From positions 1 to 64,000 of the forward strand of contig JAWLDA010000018.1 in assembly GCA_041686855.1 (NCBI GenBank): a DNA stretch of 64,000 bases, in the 5' to 3' direction. This document shows positions 17,701-25,790 of this stretch, piece after piece (position 1 is the stretch's first letter; the number at the start of each line of letters is the position of its first letter). The position numbers and the translations under genes were made by a program. Origin of the DNA: JAWLDA01 sp041686855. GTDB lineage: Bacteria > Bacillota > Limnochordia > DTU080 > RSA5. Under the pieces are notes generated by a model. It was given only the letters and a program-made list of their open reading frames with translations, had not been told where the DNA came from and made no database searches.

Positions 17701-18839
17701 TTACACCCCAAGATCACACCTGGATGCGTCACGCCTTACGATTGGCTGAGCGTGCCCGAGGAAAGACATCGCCAAATCCCATGGTAGGCGCCGTCGTCGT
17801 CAAAGACGGCCGACTCGTCGCCGAAGGGTGGCACGAAGGCCCCGGCCTCCCGCACGCTGAAGCGATGGCGCTCGAGCGTGCCGGGGAGCGCGCCAAGGGC
17901 GCGACGCTCTACGTCACACTCGAGCCCTGCTGCCACTGGGGACGTACCGGTCCTTGCACCGAACGGATTCTCACGACGGGCATCCACCGAGTGGTCGCCG
18001 CTGCGACCGACCCCAACCCCATGGTGCGTGGGAAGGGCTTCTCGCAACTTCAGAAGGCGGGTCTCACCGTACATTCGGGGCTCCTGCACCATGAAGCGAC
18101 ACTGCTCAATCGCGCCTTTATCACCTGGATCACCTGTGATCGCCCTTACGTCTATGCCAAAATAGCGCAAAGTCTAGATGGAAAGATCGCGACGCATGCC
18201 CGGGAGAGCAAGTGGATCACCTCGGAAGCTGCTCGCCAAGACGGTCATGCACTCCGAGCAGAAGTCGACGCGATCCTTGTCGGTGTGGGGACACTCCTCG
18301 CGGATAACCCTCGACTCACCGTCCGACTTCCCCACAACCAATCGATATCTCAACCCTTGCGTGTCGTCGTGGACACGCACTGTCGCACTCCGCACACTGC
18401 CGAGTGCGTGCGAGCCCCTGGCCACACCCTTATCGCTACCACTCCGATCGCCCCCTCCGCACGACGCGCCGCGTTGATTCGAGCAGGAGCGGAGGTTTGG
18501 AACGACGAGGGGACGTCGGAACGCGTCGATCTAAGGCGTCTCCTCGTTCACCTCGCACATCGAGGTGTCACCTCGATACTCATTGAAGGTGGTCCCACGT
18601 TGATCGGCGCTTTTAGGGACGAGGGGCTGATCGACGAATTCCGCATCTACACTGCTCCGCGCGTGTTGGGCGGCGTAGACGCACCGGGTTCGGTAGGCGG
18701 CGTTGGCGTCGCGACACTCGTGGACGCACCCCTACTCACTGACGTCCATTGGCAGACAGTCGGACGAGATTTGCGGCTGGATGGGCGCGTTCGCCGCCCC
18801 CACCTGGATGGAGACTCGTCTAAGGATTGGGAGGACTAA
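17697..18839 (+). CDS. ribD: Bifunctional riboflavin deaminase/reductase RibD
   Basis: A 380-residue fusion of pyrimidine deaminase and reductase, catalysing steps two and three of riboflavin synthesis from GTP. The deaminase domain has TSPNPMVGAVVV and the zinc motifs HAEAMAL and PCCHWGRTGPC. The reductase half begins with YAKIAQSLDGKIA and includes GVGTLLADNPRLT and ILIEGGPTLIGAF. The GTG start at 17697 is preceded by GAGG in a hairpin. It is first in the ribD-ribE-ribBA-ribH operon under FMN riboswitch control. Confidence 0.95.
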   Translation: MFTPQDHTWMRHALRLAERARGKTSPNPMVGAVVVKDGRLVAEGWHEGPGLPHAEAMALERAGERAKGATLYVTLEPCCHWGRTGPCTERILTTGIHRVVAAATDPNPMVRGKGFSQLQKAGLTVHSGLLHHEATLLNRAFITWITCDRPYVYAKIAQSLDGKIATHARESKWITSEAARQDGHALRAEVDAILVGVGTLLADNPRLTVRLPHNQSISQPLRVVVDTHCRTPHTAECVRAPGHTLIATTPIAPSARRAALIRAGAEVWNDEGTSERVDLRRLLVHLAHRGVTSILIEGGPTLIGAFRDEGLIDEFRIYTAPRVLGGVDAPGSVGGVGVATLVDAPLLTDVHWQTVGRDLRLDGRVRRPHLDGDSSKDWED

Positions 18840-18844
18840 CCCAT

Positions 18845-19453
18845 ATGTTTACCGGCATTGTTCAGGAGACCGGCATCGTCGAAGCCGTAAGCCATAAGCC
18901 TGAGGGTAGCGCGTTGCGCATTAAAGCTACAAATAGCGTCCGCTCGTTAGATATTGGCGGCTCCATCTGTACTCAGGGCGTCTGTCTGACGTGCGTCGAA
19001 ATATCCGCAGATTCTTTCTTGGTCGATGTAGGTCAAGAGACACTGCGCAAGACCACCCTCGGCGACCTCCAACCCGGCGACCGGATAAATCTCGAGCTCC
19101 CCTTACGTCTCTCCGATCCACTCGGCGGCCACCTTGTTCAAGGACACGTGGACGGCGTTGGGAGCGTCGAGGGGACCTATCCTGAGGGCGAGGGGCAGAT
19201 CATCACCTTTCGAGCACCTCGAGAGATCTTAGGGACCACGATCGAGAAAGGTTCTATCACCATCGACGGAGTGAGTCTCACCGTCTTTAACGTCACCGAT
19301 CAATCTTTTCAGGTTTCGTTGATTCCACACACGTTGAATGTGACGACGCTAGGAGAGCTCAAACCGGGCGATCGAGTGAATCTTGAAGCCGACCTCGTCG
19401 GGAAGTACGTGGCTCGGCTGATCAATCGACCTGTCGAGGAGGACGCCCAATGA
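18845..19453 (+). CDS. ribE: Riboflavin synthase alpha chain
   Basis: A 202-residue protein with two lumazine-binding repeats, dismutating two 6,7-dimethyl-8-ribityllumazine molecules to riboflavin. It begins with the hallmark MFTGIVQETG and has matching features in both halves (GVCLTCVEIS and GVSLTVFNVT). ATG 18845 has GGGAGG 10 bases upstream, 5 bases after the ribD stop codon. Its stop overlaps ribBA in ATGA. Confidence 0.96.
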   Translation: MFTGIVQETGIVEAVSHKPEGSALRIKATNSVRSLDIGGSICTQGVCLTCVEISADSFLVDVGQETLRKTTLGDLQPGDRINLELPLRLSDPLGGHLVQGHVDGVGSVEGTYPEGEGQIITFRAPREILGTTIEKGSITIDGVSLTVFNVTDQSFQVSLIPHTLNVTTLGELKPGDRVNLEADLVGKYVARLINRPVEEDAQ

Positions 19454-20712
19454 ACGACGCCTTTCACCGCATTGAAGAGGCGATCGAAGAGATTCGACAA
19501 GGACGAATGGTTGTGGTCGTGGACGACGAAGCCCGTGAGAATGAAGGGGACCTCGTCATGGCCGCCGAGAAGGTGACGGCGGATCACATCAATTTTATGG
19601 CCGTTCACGGTCGCGGTCTCATCTGCGTGCCCATGACGCGCGAACGCCTCTTTGAGCTCGACATTCCCCTGATGACGACCGAGAACACCGAGAGCATGTC
19701 GACCGCGTTCACCGTCTCCGTTGACGCAGCGAACGTCCACACGGGTATCTCTGCCGCGGAGCGAGCACTCACGGTCCAGACTCTGGTCTCACCCACGGCG
19801 ACGCCGCGCGACCTTCGTAGACCCGGCCACATCTTTCCACTCCAGGCTAAGGATGGCGGTGTGTTACGGCGCGCCGGACATACCGAGGCCGCCGTTGACC
19901 TCGCTCGACTGGCCGGATTCAGCCCAGCCGGGGTGGTCTGCGAAATCATGAGCGACGATGGCACCATGGCCCGTACGCCGGAGCTTAAGCGATTCGCCGA
20001 GAAACACGGTCTAACTTTCATCACCATCGCGGATTTGATCCGATATCGGAGGCGTTACGAAAAACTTGTCGAGCGCGTTGCTGTCGCAGAAATGCCTACG
20101 AAGTTTGGCACATTTCGGGTCTTCGCCTATCGACACACATACAGCAACGCGGACAGCGTCGCTCTGGTAAAAGGCGAAGTAGCAGGGAAAGCGAATGTCC
20201 TGGTGCGCGTCCATTCGGGATGCGTCACAGGCGATATCCTGGGCTCACTTCGCTGTGACTGCGGCGAACAGTTGGAGGCTGCATTACGACAGATCAACGA
20301 GGCCGGACAAGGGGTCCTGGTCTACCTGCCCGAGCACGAAGGTAGAGGCGTCGGGCTGGCCAACAAAATTCGTGCCTACGCGCTTCAAGATCAGGGCCAA
20401 GACACGGTCGAGGCGAACGAATCGCTCGGATTCGCCCCCGATGTTCGCGATTACGGGACCGGCGCGCAAATCCTGGCAGATCTGGACTTGTCGACGATTC
20501 GCCTCCTCACCAACAACCCGCGCAAGCTAGTCGGTCTCGAGGCGTTTGGACTCAAGGTAACCGAACGGGTCCCGTTACGTATGCCTCCGCACAAAGAGAA
20601 CGCCGCCTATTTACAGGCAAAAAAGGAGAAGTTGGGCCACTGGCTCGACGAATCGCGACGCCCCACTCAAGGCACGCCACACATTAACAAGGGAGAGACG
20701 CCCCATGAGTAA
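19450..20712 (+). CDS. ribBA: Bifunctional DHBP synthase/GTP cyclohydrolase II
   Basis: A 420-residue fusion. The N-terminal RibB domain makes 3,4-dihydroxy-2-butanone 4-phosphate (DDEARENEGDLVMAAE, GHIFPLQAKDGGVL, RAGHTEAAVDLARLAG). The C-terminal RibA domain opens GTP, with the zinc site CVTGDILGSLRCDCG and the segment LPEHEGRGVGLANKIRAYAL. Translation is coupled to ribE by an ATGA overlap, and the last 8 bases overlap ribH. Confidence 0.97.
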   Translation: MNDAFHRIEEAIEEIRQGRMVVVVDDEARENEGDLVMAAEKVTADHINFMAVHGRGLICVPMTRERLFELDIPLMTTENTESMSTAFTVSVDAANVHTGISAAERALTVQTLVSPTATPRDLRRPGHIFPLQAKDGGVLRRAGHTEAAVDLARLAGFSPAGVVCEIMSDDGTMARTPELKRFAEKHGLTFITIADLIRYRRRYEKLVERVAVAEMPTKFGTFRVFAYRHTYSNADSVALVKGEVAGKANVLVRVHSGCVTGDILGSLRCDCGEQLEAALRQINEAGQGVLVYLPEHEGRGVGLANKIRAYALQDQGQDTVEANESLGFAPDVRDYGTGAQILADLDLSTIRLLTNNPRKLVGLEAFGLKVTERVPLRMPPHKENAAYLQAKKEKLGHWLDESRRPTQGTPHINKGETPHE

Positions 20713-21193
20713 AAATATCGAAGGATCGCTTAGCGGTGCCAACCTTCGGATTGCGATCGTTGTCGCTCGATTTAATGCGTTCGTTACCGAGCCTCTGCTG
20801 GCCGGGTGTATCGATGGGCTTAAACGCCATGGAGTCGCCGACGATGCGATCACCGTGGTACGCGTGCCGGGTAGTTTCGAAATCCCGCTCGCGGCCAAGA
20901 GGCTCGCTTCAAGCGGTGGATACGACGCGGTCGTCTGCCTTGGGGCGGTGATACGCGGGGCGACGCCACACTTTGACTATGTGTGCGCCGAGTGCGCTAA
21001 AGGTGTAGCAAACGTAGCCAACGAATCAGGTGTACCCACGATCTTTGGAGTTATCACTACCGACACACTCGAACAGGCCCTTGAGCGCGCGGGTGTGAAG
21101 AACGGCAACAAGGGGTGGGATGCCGCTCTCGCAGCTATTGAGATGGGAAACCTTGTCAAGGAGATTGACGCGCACCACCAAGCGAGCAAATAG
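20705..21193 (+). CDS. ribH: 6,7-dimethyl-8-ribityllumazine synthase
   Basis: A 162-residue lumazine synthase, the penultimate enzyme of riboflavin synthesis, expected to form an icosahedral or pentameric shell. Motifs include IVVARFNAFVTEPLL, VVRVPGSFEIPLAAKRLA, CLGAVIRGATPHFDYV and FGVITTDTLEQALERAG. It is the last gene of the operon; a GGGAGA site lies before ATG 20705. Confidence 0.96.
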   Translation: MSKNIEGSLSGANLRIAIVVARFNAFVTEPLLAGCIDGLKRHGVADDAITVVRVPGSFEIPLAAKRLASSGGYDAVVCLGAVIRGATPHFDYVCAECAKGVANVANESGVPTIFGVITTDTLEQALERAGVKNGNKGWDAALAAIEMGNLVKEIDAHHQASK

Positions 21194-21295
21194 GCGGGGA
21201 CAAATAGGCAATCGCTCCCATCACTACTGCGGTCGCGCCTCCATACCCTGGCTTTGAACGGATTCTCCGATCACAAACCAGGGGAGCTCATCTTC

Positions 21296-22174
21296 GTGTG
21301 CCTTGCGATCGTGACCCATAGTCGCAGCATTTACCGTACCACGCAGCTAACGACACACTTAGAGCGGTTGGAGGTGCCTCATGTTGTCGTCATACCCGCT
21401 GATACGGCGCTTATGTATCGGGATGGGGAGCCCTGCTTCTACCAGAGAGGCAAGCGCTTTTGGCCGACGCTCGCGCTCAATGCCCTGTATCAAGGATCCG
21501 GTGAGGGGCTCGAGTACGTAGAGTCCCTGGAGGCAGCAGGCGTGCTGGTGATCAATCGGGCGTCCCCCTGGAGAAGGGCGAAATCGAAGCCCCTCTCAAC
21601 GGCGTACTTGTGTAGGGCGGGCATTCCGCAACCCGAGACCTACATCGGATATCGCGGCCGCTCTATAACACGCTCGCTGCCCAAATCGGGAAAGCTATTC
21701 GTCTCCAAGCCATGGAAAGGCTCTCTAGGCAAAGGGATCACTCGCGGAAGCCTCAAGCACTACCGCCGACGGCTGAAGCGCAAGGGCTATCGGTCGCGCA
21801 AGGCATACTTGCAACGTTTCGTCCGGAACCCAGGACGGGACATCCGCGTGGTCGTCGTCGGCGGCCGGGCAGTCGGAGCTACGTATCGAGTCGCTCCAGA
21901 CGGCGAGTGGAAGACTAACGTTGCGGCAGGCGGTACGCCTGTCTACTGCCCGGTTTACAGAGAGTTGGCGAGCGTGGCAGTGAGGGCGACACGCGCTTTG
22001 GAACTCGACATCGCCGGGGTCGACATCATCGAAAGCTCAGAGGGGTACATCGTCGTTGAGTTAAACGCTTGGCCTGAATATGAGGTGTTTGATCGCATCG
22101 CCCGAGTCGATGTGGCCAAAATGATGGCGTATTATTTGGCCGCCCGGTACCGGAGAATTAGTTTAGGCTCTTGA
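21296..22174 (+). CDS. ATP-grasp ligase, RimK-like
   Basis: About 292 residues with the ATP-grasp fold of the RimK/LysX/MptN group, which join an amino acid or similar amine to a carboxylate. Visible features are KLFVSKPWKGSLGKGIT (nucleotide lysine and glycine loop), RDIRVVVVGGRAVGATYRV, and the metal site IAGVDIIESSEGYIVVELNAW. GTG 21296 is chosen because GGGGAG lies 9 bases upstream. It stands 102 bases after ribH, outside the usual rib gene set, and converges on ispDF with a 12-bp overlap. Substrate unknown. Confidence 0.8.
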   Translation: MCLAIVTHSRSIYRTTQLTTHLERLEVPHVVVIPADTALMYRDGEPCFYQRGKRFWPTLALNALYQGSGEGLEYVESLEAAGVLVINRASPWRRAKSKPLSTAYLCRAGIPQPETYIGYRGRSITRSLPKSGKLFVSKPWKGSLGKGITRGSLKHYRRRLKRKGYRSRKAYLQRFVRNPGRDIRVVVVGGRAVGATYRVAPDGEWKTNVAAGGTPVYCPVYRELASVAVRATRALELDIAGVDIIESSEGYIVVELNAWPEYEVFDRIARVDVAKMMAYYLAARYRRISLGS

Positions 22175-23395
22175 GCTACGCCGCCGCACAGTAGCAACCG
22201 CCCGGGCCTCGATCACTTCAGCTCGCCCCACCGGTCCCGCGCCTTCGCCGGTGCCCGCCTTTATGCTCACCCGCGACTCCCCAATCCCCATCGCTTCTGC
22301 CAGTCGCTTCCGCATCCCCGGAATATGTGGTTTCAGTCGGGGCGCTTCAGCGCTGATAAACGCGTCAACATGCACTATGATGCACCCGCTCTCCCGCAGT
22401 TTGGCGCCAGCCACTCGCAGGAGCTCGACACTGTCCGCTCCCTTGTAGCGCGGATCGGTATCGGGGAAATGCGTGCCGATATCGCCAAGCGCAGCGGCCC
22501 CAAACAAGGCATCAACAACTGCGTGAACGAGTACATCAGCGTCCGAGTGACCCATGAGGCCACGGTGGTGTTCGATGTGTATGCCGCCCAGGACAAGCGG
22601 GCGTCCTTCCACCAAGCGGTGCACATCAAGCCCAAAGCCCGTCACCACGTCCCATTCGGGTTGCGTGGACCCACGCCCGTGATTAGACTCGTCTGCCCTC
22701 GTAAGCCATTGCTCTGCAAGGTAAAGGTCGTCCTCGGTTGTTACCTTGAGGTTACGTGTGTCTCCTGCAACGACACGCACCTCCCCGCCCAGACGCTCCA
22801 CCAGTCCAGCGTCGTCCGTCGCTTCGGCGCCATCCGACCCTACATGCGCACGCTCCAGCACGTCCCGACGAAACGCCTGAGGCGTCTGAACCGCAACGAG
22901 TTCCGAGCGATCCAGCGTTTCGATCACGGTCCCTGCTGTAGAGCTCACGCGTTTCACCGTGTCCCTAATAGCGAGTGCAGCCGTGGCCGCACCGCTCGCC
23001 TTGGCCCCTTCCAATACGCGCAAAATGAGCTCCGGGGTGACCATCGGACGAGCGGCGTCGTGCACCATTATCCACTCAGCCTCTGTCTCGATCGCCTCCA
23101 ATCCGCGGGAGACAGACTCTTGACGCGTCGCGCCGCCGGCGACGACCGCCGTGACTTTCGTAGCAATCCCAGATCGCCAGAGCGCTTCGCGGGCAAAAGA
23201 GATGTCCTCTTCGCCCGTTACGACAACAATCGACGTCACCGCGCCAGTAGCGCGAAAAGCCTCGACGCTCCACTCAAGAAGCGTCTTTCCGCCGACCACT
23301 CTAAATTGCTTCTTAGGTTGGGAAGGTTGATTCATGCGAGTGCCGCGACCTGCGGCAACGATAATCGCGGCGACCTGTTGGTTTGGCGGCGTCAC
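22163..23395 (-). CDS. ispDF: Bifunctional IspD/IspF isoprenoid enzyme
   Basis: A 410-residue fusion for two non-consecutive MEP-pathway steps. The IspD part (1-235) has AAIIVAAGRGTRM and MVHDAARPMVTPELI. The IspF part (from about 250) has GFGLDVHRLVEGRPLVLGG, LMGHSDADVLVHAVVDALFG, HFPDTDPRYKGADS and SIKAGTGEGAGPVGR. The start is GTG 23395 with AAAGGGG 9 bases upstream. In Bacillus the two enzymes are separate genes in the same place; here they are fused. Its stop region overlaps the convergent ATP-grasp gene. Confidence 0.95.
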   Translation of the reverse strand: MTPPNQQVAAIIVAAGRGTRMNQPSQPKKQFRVVGGKTLLEWSVEAFRATGAVTSIVVVTGEEDISFAREALWRSGIATKVTAVVAGGATRQESVSRGLEAIETEAEWIMVHDAARPMVTPELILRVLEGAKASGAATAALAIRDTVKRVSSTAGTVIETLDRSELVAVQTPQAFRRDVLERAHVGSDGAEATDDAGLVERLGGEVRVVAGDTRNLKVTTEDDLYLAEQWLTRADESNHGRGSTQPEWDVVTGFGLDVHRLVEGRPLVLGGIHIEHHRGLMGHSDADVLVHAVVDALFGAAALGDIGTHFPDTDPRYKGADSVELLRVAGAKLRESGCIIVHVDAFISAEAPRLKPHIPGMRKRLAEAMGIGESRVSIKAGTGEGAGPVGRAEVIEARAVATVRRRSSRA

Positions 23396-23444
23396 GCTCT
23401 CGGGCCCCTTTGTGATGTATCTGTCCGGTGTTGGAATCGTCTAT

Positions 23445-23483
23445 AAAAAAACGTCGCCAGAGCCTCAAGGCCCTGACGGCGAT
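23445..23483 (-). terminator. Terminator after carD, with possible ispDF promoter
   Basis: On the minus strand CGCCGTCAGGGCC and GGCTCTGGCG form a stem around TTGA, followed by ACGTTTTTTT. This should end carD transcription. The same segment holds TTGAGG (23468-23463), a 17-base spacer and TATAGA (23445-23440), a possible promoter for ispDF. Confidence 0.75.
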
Positions 23484-23565
23484 TAACAACTCAGATCTGT
23501 CTCGAAAGCATTAGGATCAAGACGTCGGGGGCGGTCTCACGTCGGCTTTAACGTCAGCCATCGGT

Positions 23566-24048
23566 TTAGCTTAAAAGCTCGTTGAGACTCCCCTCGACTT
23601 GTTCTTCGGTAGAATCCTGGGCAAGGACGAGCTCGCTGATTAAAATCTGCCGAGCATTGTCAAGCATCTTGCGCTCTCCTGTGGAAAGCCCCTTCTCACG
23701 GTCACGTATCGCCAGGTTGCGCACAACCTCGGCCACCTCAAAAATATCGCCACTCTTGATCTTCTCCATGTTGGCTCGGTATCGTCGATTCCAGTTTTGG
23801 GACATCTTGGAGATTTCGCCCCGCAGGATGTGGTACACTTTGTCGACACCGTCGTTATCGATGATCTGGCGCAAGCCGATCTCATCGACGTTGTCCATAG
23901 GGATCATCACCTTCATCTCCCCGATGGGCAACTTCATGATATAATAGCGATGCTTCTCCCCGAGGACTTCCTTCTCCTCGATCGCCTCGATGATTCCTGC
24001 CCCATGCATCGGGTAGACCACTTTGTCTCCGATGTTGAACGATGACAC
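23566..24048 (-). CDS. carD: CarD family transcription factor
   Basis: A 160-residue protein of the CarD/CdnL group that binds the RNA polymerase beta subunit through an N-terminal Tudor-like domain (MSSFNIGDKVVYPMHGAGII) and stabilises open complexes through a helical C-terminal domain (KSGDIFEVAEVVRNLAIRD). The start is GTG 24048 with GGAGG 7 bases upstream. It has its own promoter (24122-24094) and a terminator. It lies between disA and ispDF as in several Clostridia. Confidence 0.93.
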   Translation of the reverse strand: MSSFNIGDKVVYPMHGAGIIEAIEEKEVLGEKHRYYIMKLPIGEMKVMIPMDNVDEIGLRQIIDNDGVDKVYHILRGEISKMSQNWNRRYRANMEKIKSGDIFEVAEVVRNLAIRDREKGLSTGERKMLDNARQILISELVLAQDSTEEQVEGSLNELLS

Positions 24049-24093
24049 CGAGTGCCCTCCAATCTCCGTCTTGCCAGGGAATTCCTAATCACC

Positions 24094-24122
24094 ATGTTAC
24101 CACTTCACGTGCCAAGCGTCAA
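24094..24122 (-). promoter_or_regulatory. Promoter of carD
   Basis: TTGACG (24122-24117), 17-base spacer, TAACAT (24099-24094) on the minus strand. The -10 box matches consensus at four of six positions. It is divergent to the promoter at 24168-24197. Confidence 0.6.
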
Positions 24123-24167
24123 CTTGTGGCGATTCGTTGCGCCTCGCGCAATCCCCTTGTTCATTTC

Positions 24168-24197
24168 TTGACAAAGATTTCGGCCAATACCTATAAT
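24168..24197 (+). promoter_or_regulatory. Consensus promoter of the small cysteine-containing protein gene
   Basis: TTGACA (24168-24173), 18-base spacer, TATAAT (24192-24197). Both boxes are perfect, so the downstream gene is probably well expressed by the housekeeping sigma factor. Confidence 0.85.
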
Positions 24198-24262
24198 AGA
24201 CTCATTCGAGACGCCGGGGTTTCGCCTCAACCACACCAGCGTAGCAGGGAGCGTGGTGCACC

Positions 24263-24697
24263 TTGAGTACCAAGTCGTCACCGGAAGCCACCAGCCAGGA
24301 CGGTCGCCAAAACACCTTTACCTCGCTACAGGAAGCCGTTTCCGAGTACCTTATCCGTCACCGCAGCATCCTCGATGTGATCTCCAAGTTTCAGGAGGCC
24401 AACGCGAAGGTGAATCGTGCCGTCGTCAAGGCCGTTACTACATGCGGATGTGTGGAAGTAAAAGCGGGTCGCCAAAACGTTCCGACCGACATTACCTACT
24501 GGGAAATGAAAGAGCATATGGCAACACACGTAAACGGCCGTATCTGCGAGCACTGCCAAGAGGTGCTCGAGCAAGAGATCGGCCGTCACATGTTTTACCT
24601 TGCCGCTTTGTGCGATCTCTTTCAGCTCGATCTTGAGGGCGTGGTCGATTCAGAACGTCGGCGCATTGCCACGTTAGGGGTGTTTAACCTCACGTAA
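24263..24697 (+). CDS. Conserved small protein next to disA (DUF1573-like annotation)
   Basis: A 144-residue soluble protein of unknown function. A predicted helical N-terminal half (SVSEYLIRHRSILDVISK-type helix) is followed by a conserved-looking core TTCGCVEVKA and ICEHCQEVLEQEIGRHMFYL, then LGVFNLT at the C-terminus. Cys-x-Cys and Cys-x-x-Cys could bind metal. It resembles a Bacillota protein that I recall being annotated DUF1573 beside disA; the name is from memory. The start is TTG 24263 with GGGAG upstream at long spacing. Its perfect promoter faces away from carD, and the gene ends 8 bases from convergent disA. Confidence 0.75.
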   Translation: MSTKSSPEATSQDGRQNTFTSLQEAVSEYLIRHRSILDVISKFQEANAKVNRAVVKAVTTCGCVEVKAGRQNVPTDITYWEMKEHMATHVNGRICEHCQEVLEQEIGRHMFYLAALCDLFQLDLEGVVDSERRRIATLGVFNLT

Positions 24698-24704
24698 CGG
24701 TTCC

Positions 24705-25790
24705 CTACAAATGCCGATCGAGGAGCACCTGCTCTCTAAGGCGTCGCAGGCCGTCCTTGACGGCCTTGGCCCGCACAGCGCCGATCCCTTCCACGTCGTC
24801 TAATTCCTCGATCGACGCTTCTAAGATCTCGGGAAGTGTGCTGAAGACGCGCACAACGTTCTCTATAACCGTCGCAGGTAGACGCGGGATTTTGTGCAAC
24901 ACTCGGTAGCCCCGAGGGGTTACCGGTATGTCCAAACTGTTCATGGCTCCGCCGTGTCCAAGGAGTCGAAGAATGAGCCCCATGTCGAGCAGGTCGTCGG
25001 AGGTCCAGGCTTCAAGAGCTGCCACAATCTCGTCGGCCGCGTCCTCTTCCTCTTTTTGGTGGTAATCTTTGATGATCATGAGGCCTTCGTTCTCGATGCC
25101 GACCATCAACTCGTCCAGTTGCATACTGACGAGCCGCCCCTCGACTCCCAGCTCCATGATGTAACGCTCGATCTCCTTAGCGACGCGCGAGACCATTTGC
25201 GCCCTTTGCAAACAGGTGGCCACATCCACCAAGGTCGCGAGGTCTTCGAATTCGAGGGCAGTCAGATTGATGAGCGCCTGCTCTAACACACTCTTGTACT
25301 TCTCAAGGGTCGATATCGCCTGATTTGCCTTAGCGAGCAACACACTCACGTCTTGCAGCATGTAACGCATGTTGCCCCGGTAAAGCGTGACCACGTTGCG
25401 CCGCTGCGAGATTGAAATCACAATCTCACCTGTCTGCTTTGCCACACGTTCAGCCGTGCGATGACGGGTACCGGTCTCCACTGTACTCACGCTGGGATCG
25501 GGCGTAAGGTGCGCGTTGGCGTACAAGATCCGCTTGCCATCGCGGCTGAGCACCATCGCCCCGTCCATTTTTGCCAACTCGTACATGGACGACGGCGTCG
25601 CTTCAGAATCGATCCGAAAGCCTCCGTTGACGAGGCTGAGCACTTCTTCGGAATCGCCCAGTACGACTAAAGCTCCGGTACGCGCTCGCAGGATGCTCTC
25701 AAGGCCTTCGTACAGCGCGGACCCAGGAGAAACCATCCGCAGGGTCTCAAAGAGGATTCGCTCTTCATTGGTGTGACGTTGATTCTTCAC
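24705..25790 (-). CDS. disA: DNA-integrity scanning diadenylate cyclase DisA
   Basis: A 361-residue enzyme that makes c-di-AMP from two ATP and reports on branched DNA during growth and sporulation. The DAC domain (1-140) has the catalytic motifs MDGAMVLS and GTRHRTAERVAKQTG. A helical linker leads to a C-terminal HhH DNA-binding domain (VEGIGAVRAKAVKDGLRRL). It overlaps the radA stop in ATGA, so the two are translated together. Order radA-disA is conserved in Bacillota. Confidence 0.96.
   Translation of the reverse strand: MKNQRHTNEERILFETLRMVSPGSALYEGLESILRARTGALVVLGDSEEVLSLVNGGFRIDSEATPSSMYELAKMDGAMVLSRDGKRILYANAHLTPDPSVSTVETGTRHRTAERVAKQTGEIVISISQRRNVVTLYRGNMRYMLQDVSVLLAKANQAISTLEKYKSVLEQALINLTALEFEDLATLVDVATCLQRAQMVSRVAKEIERYIMELGVEGRLVSMQLDELMVGIENEGLMIIKDYHQKEEEDAADEIVAALEAWTSDDLLDMGLILRLLGHGGAMNSLDIPVTPRGYRVLHKIPRLPATVIENVVRVFSTLPEILEASIEELDDVEGIGAVRAKAVKDGLRRLREQVLLDRHL

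Noticed and set aside
22325..23446. 373-residue open frame antisense to ispDF
   Set aside because: ispDF motifs are complete on the other strand and the antisense frame has no domain.
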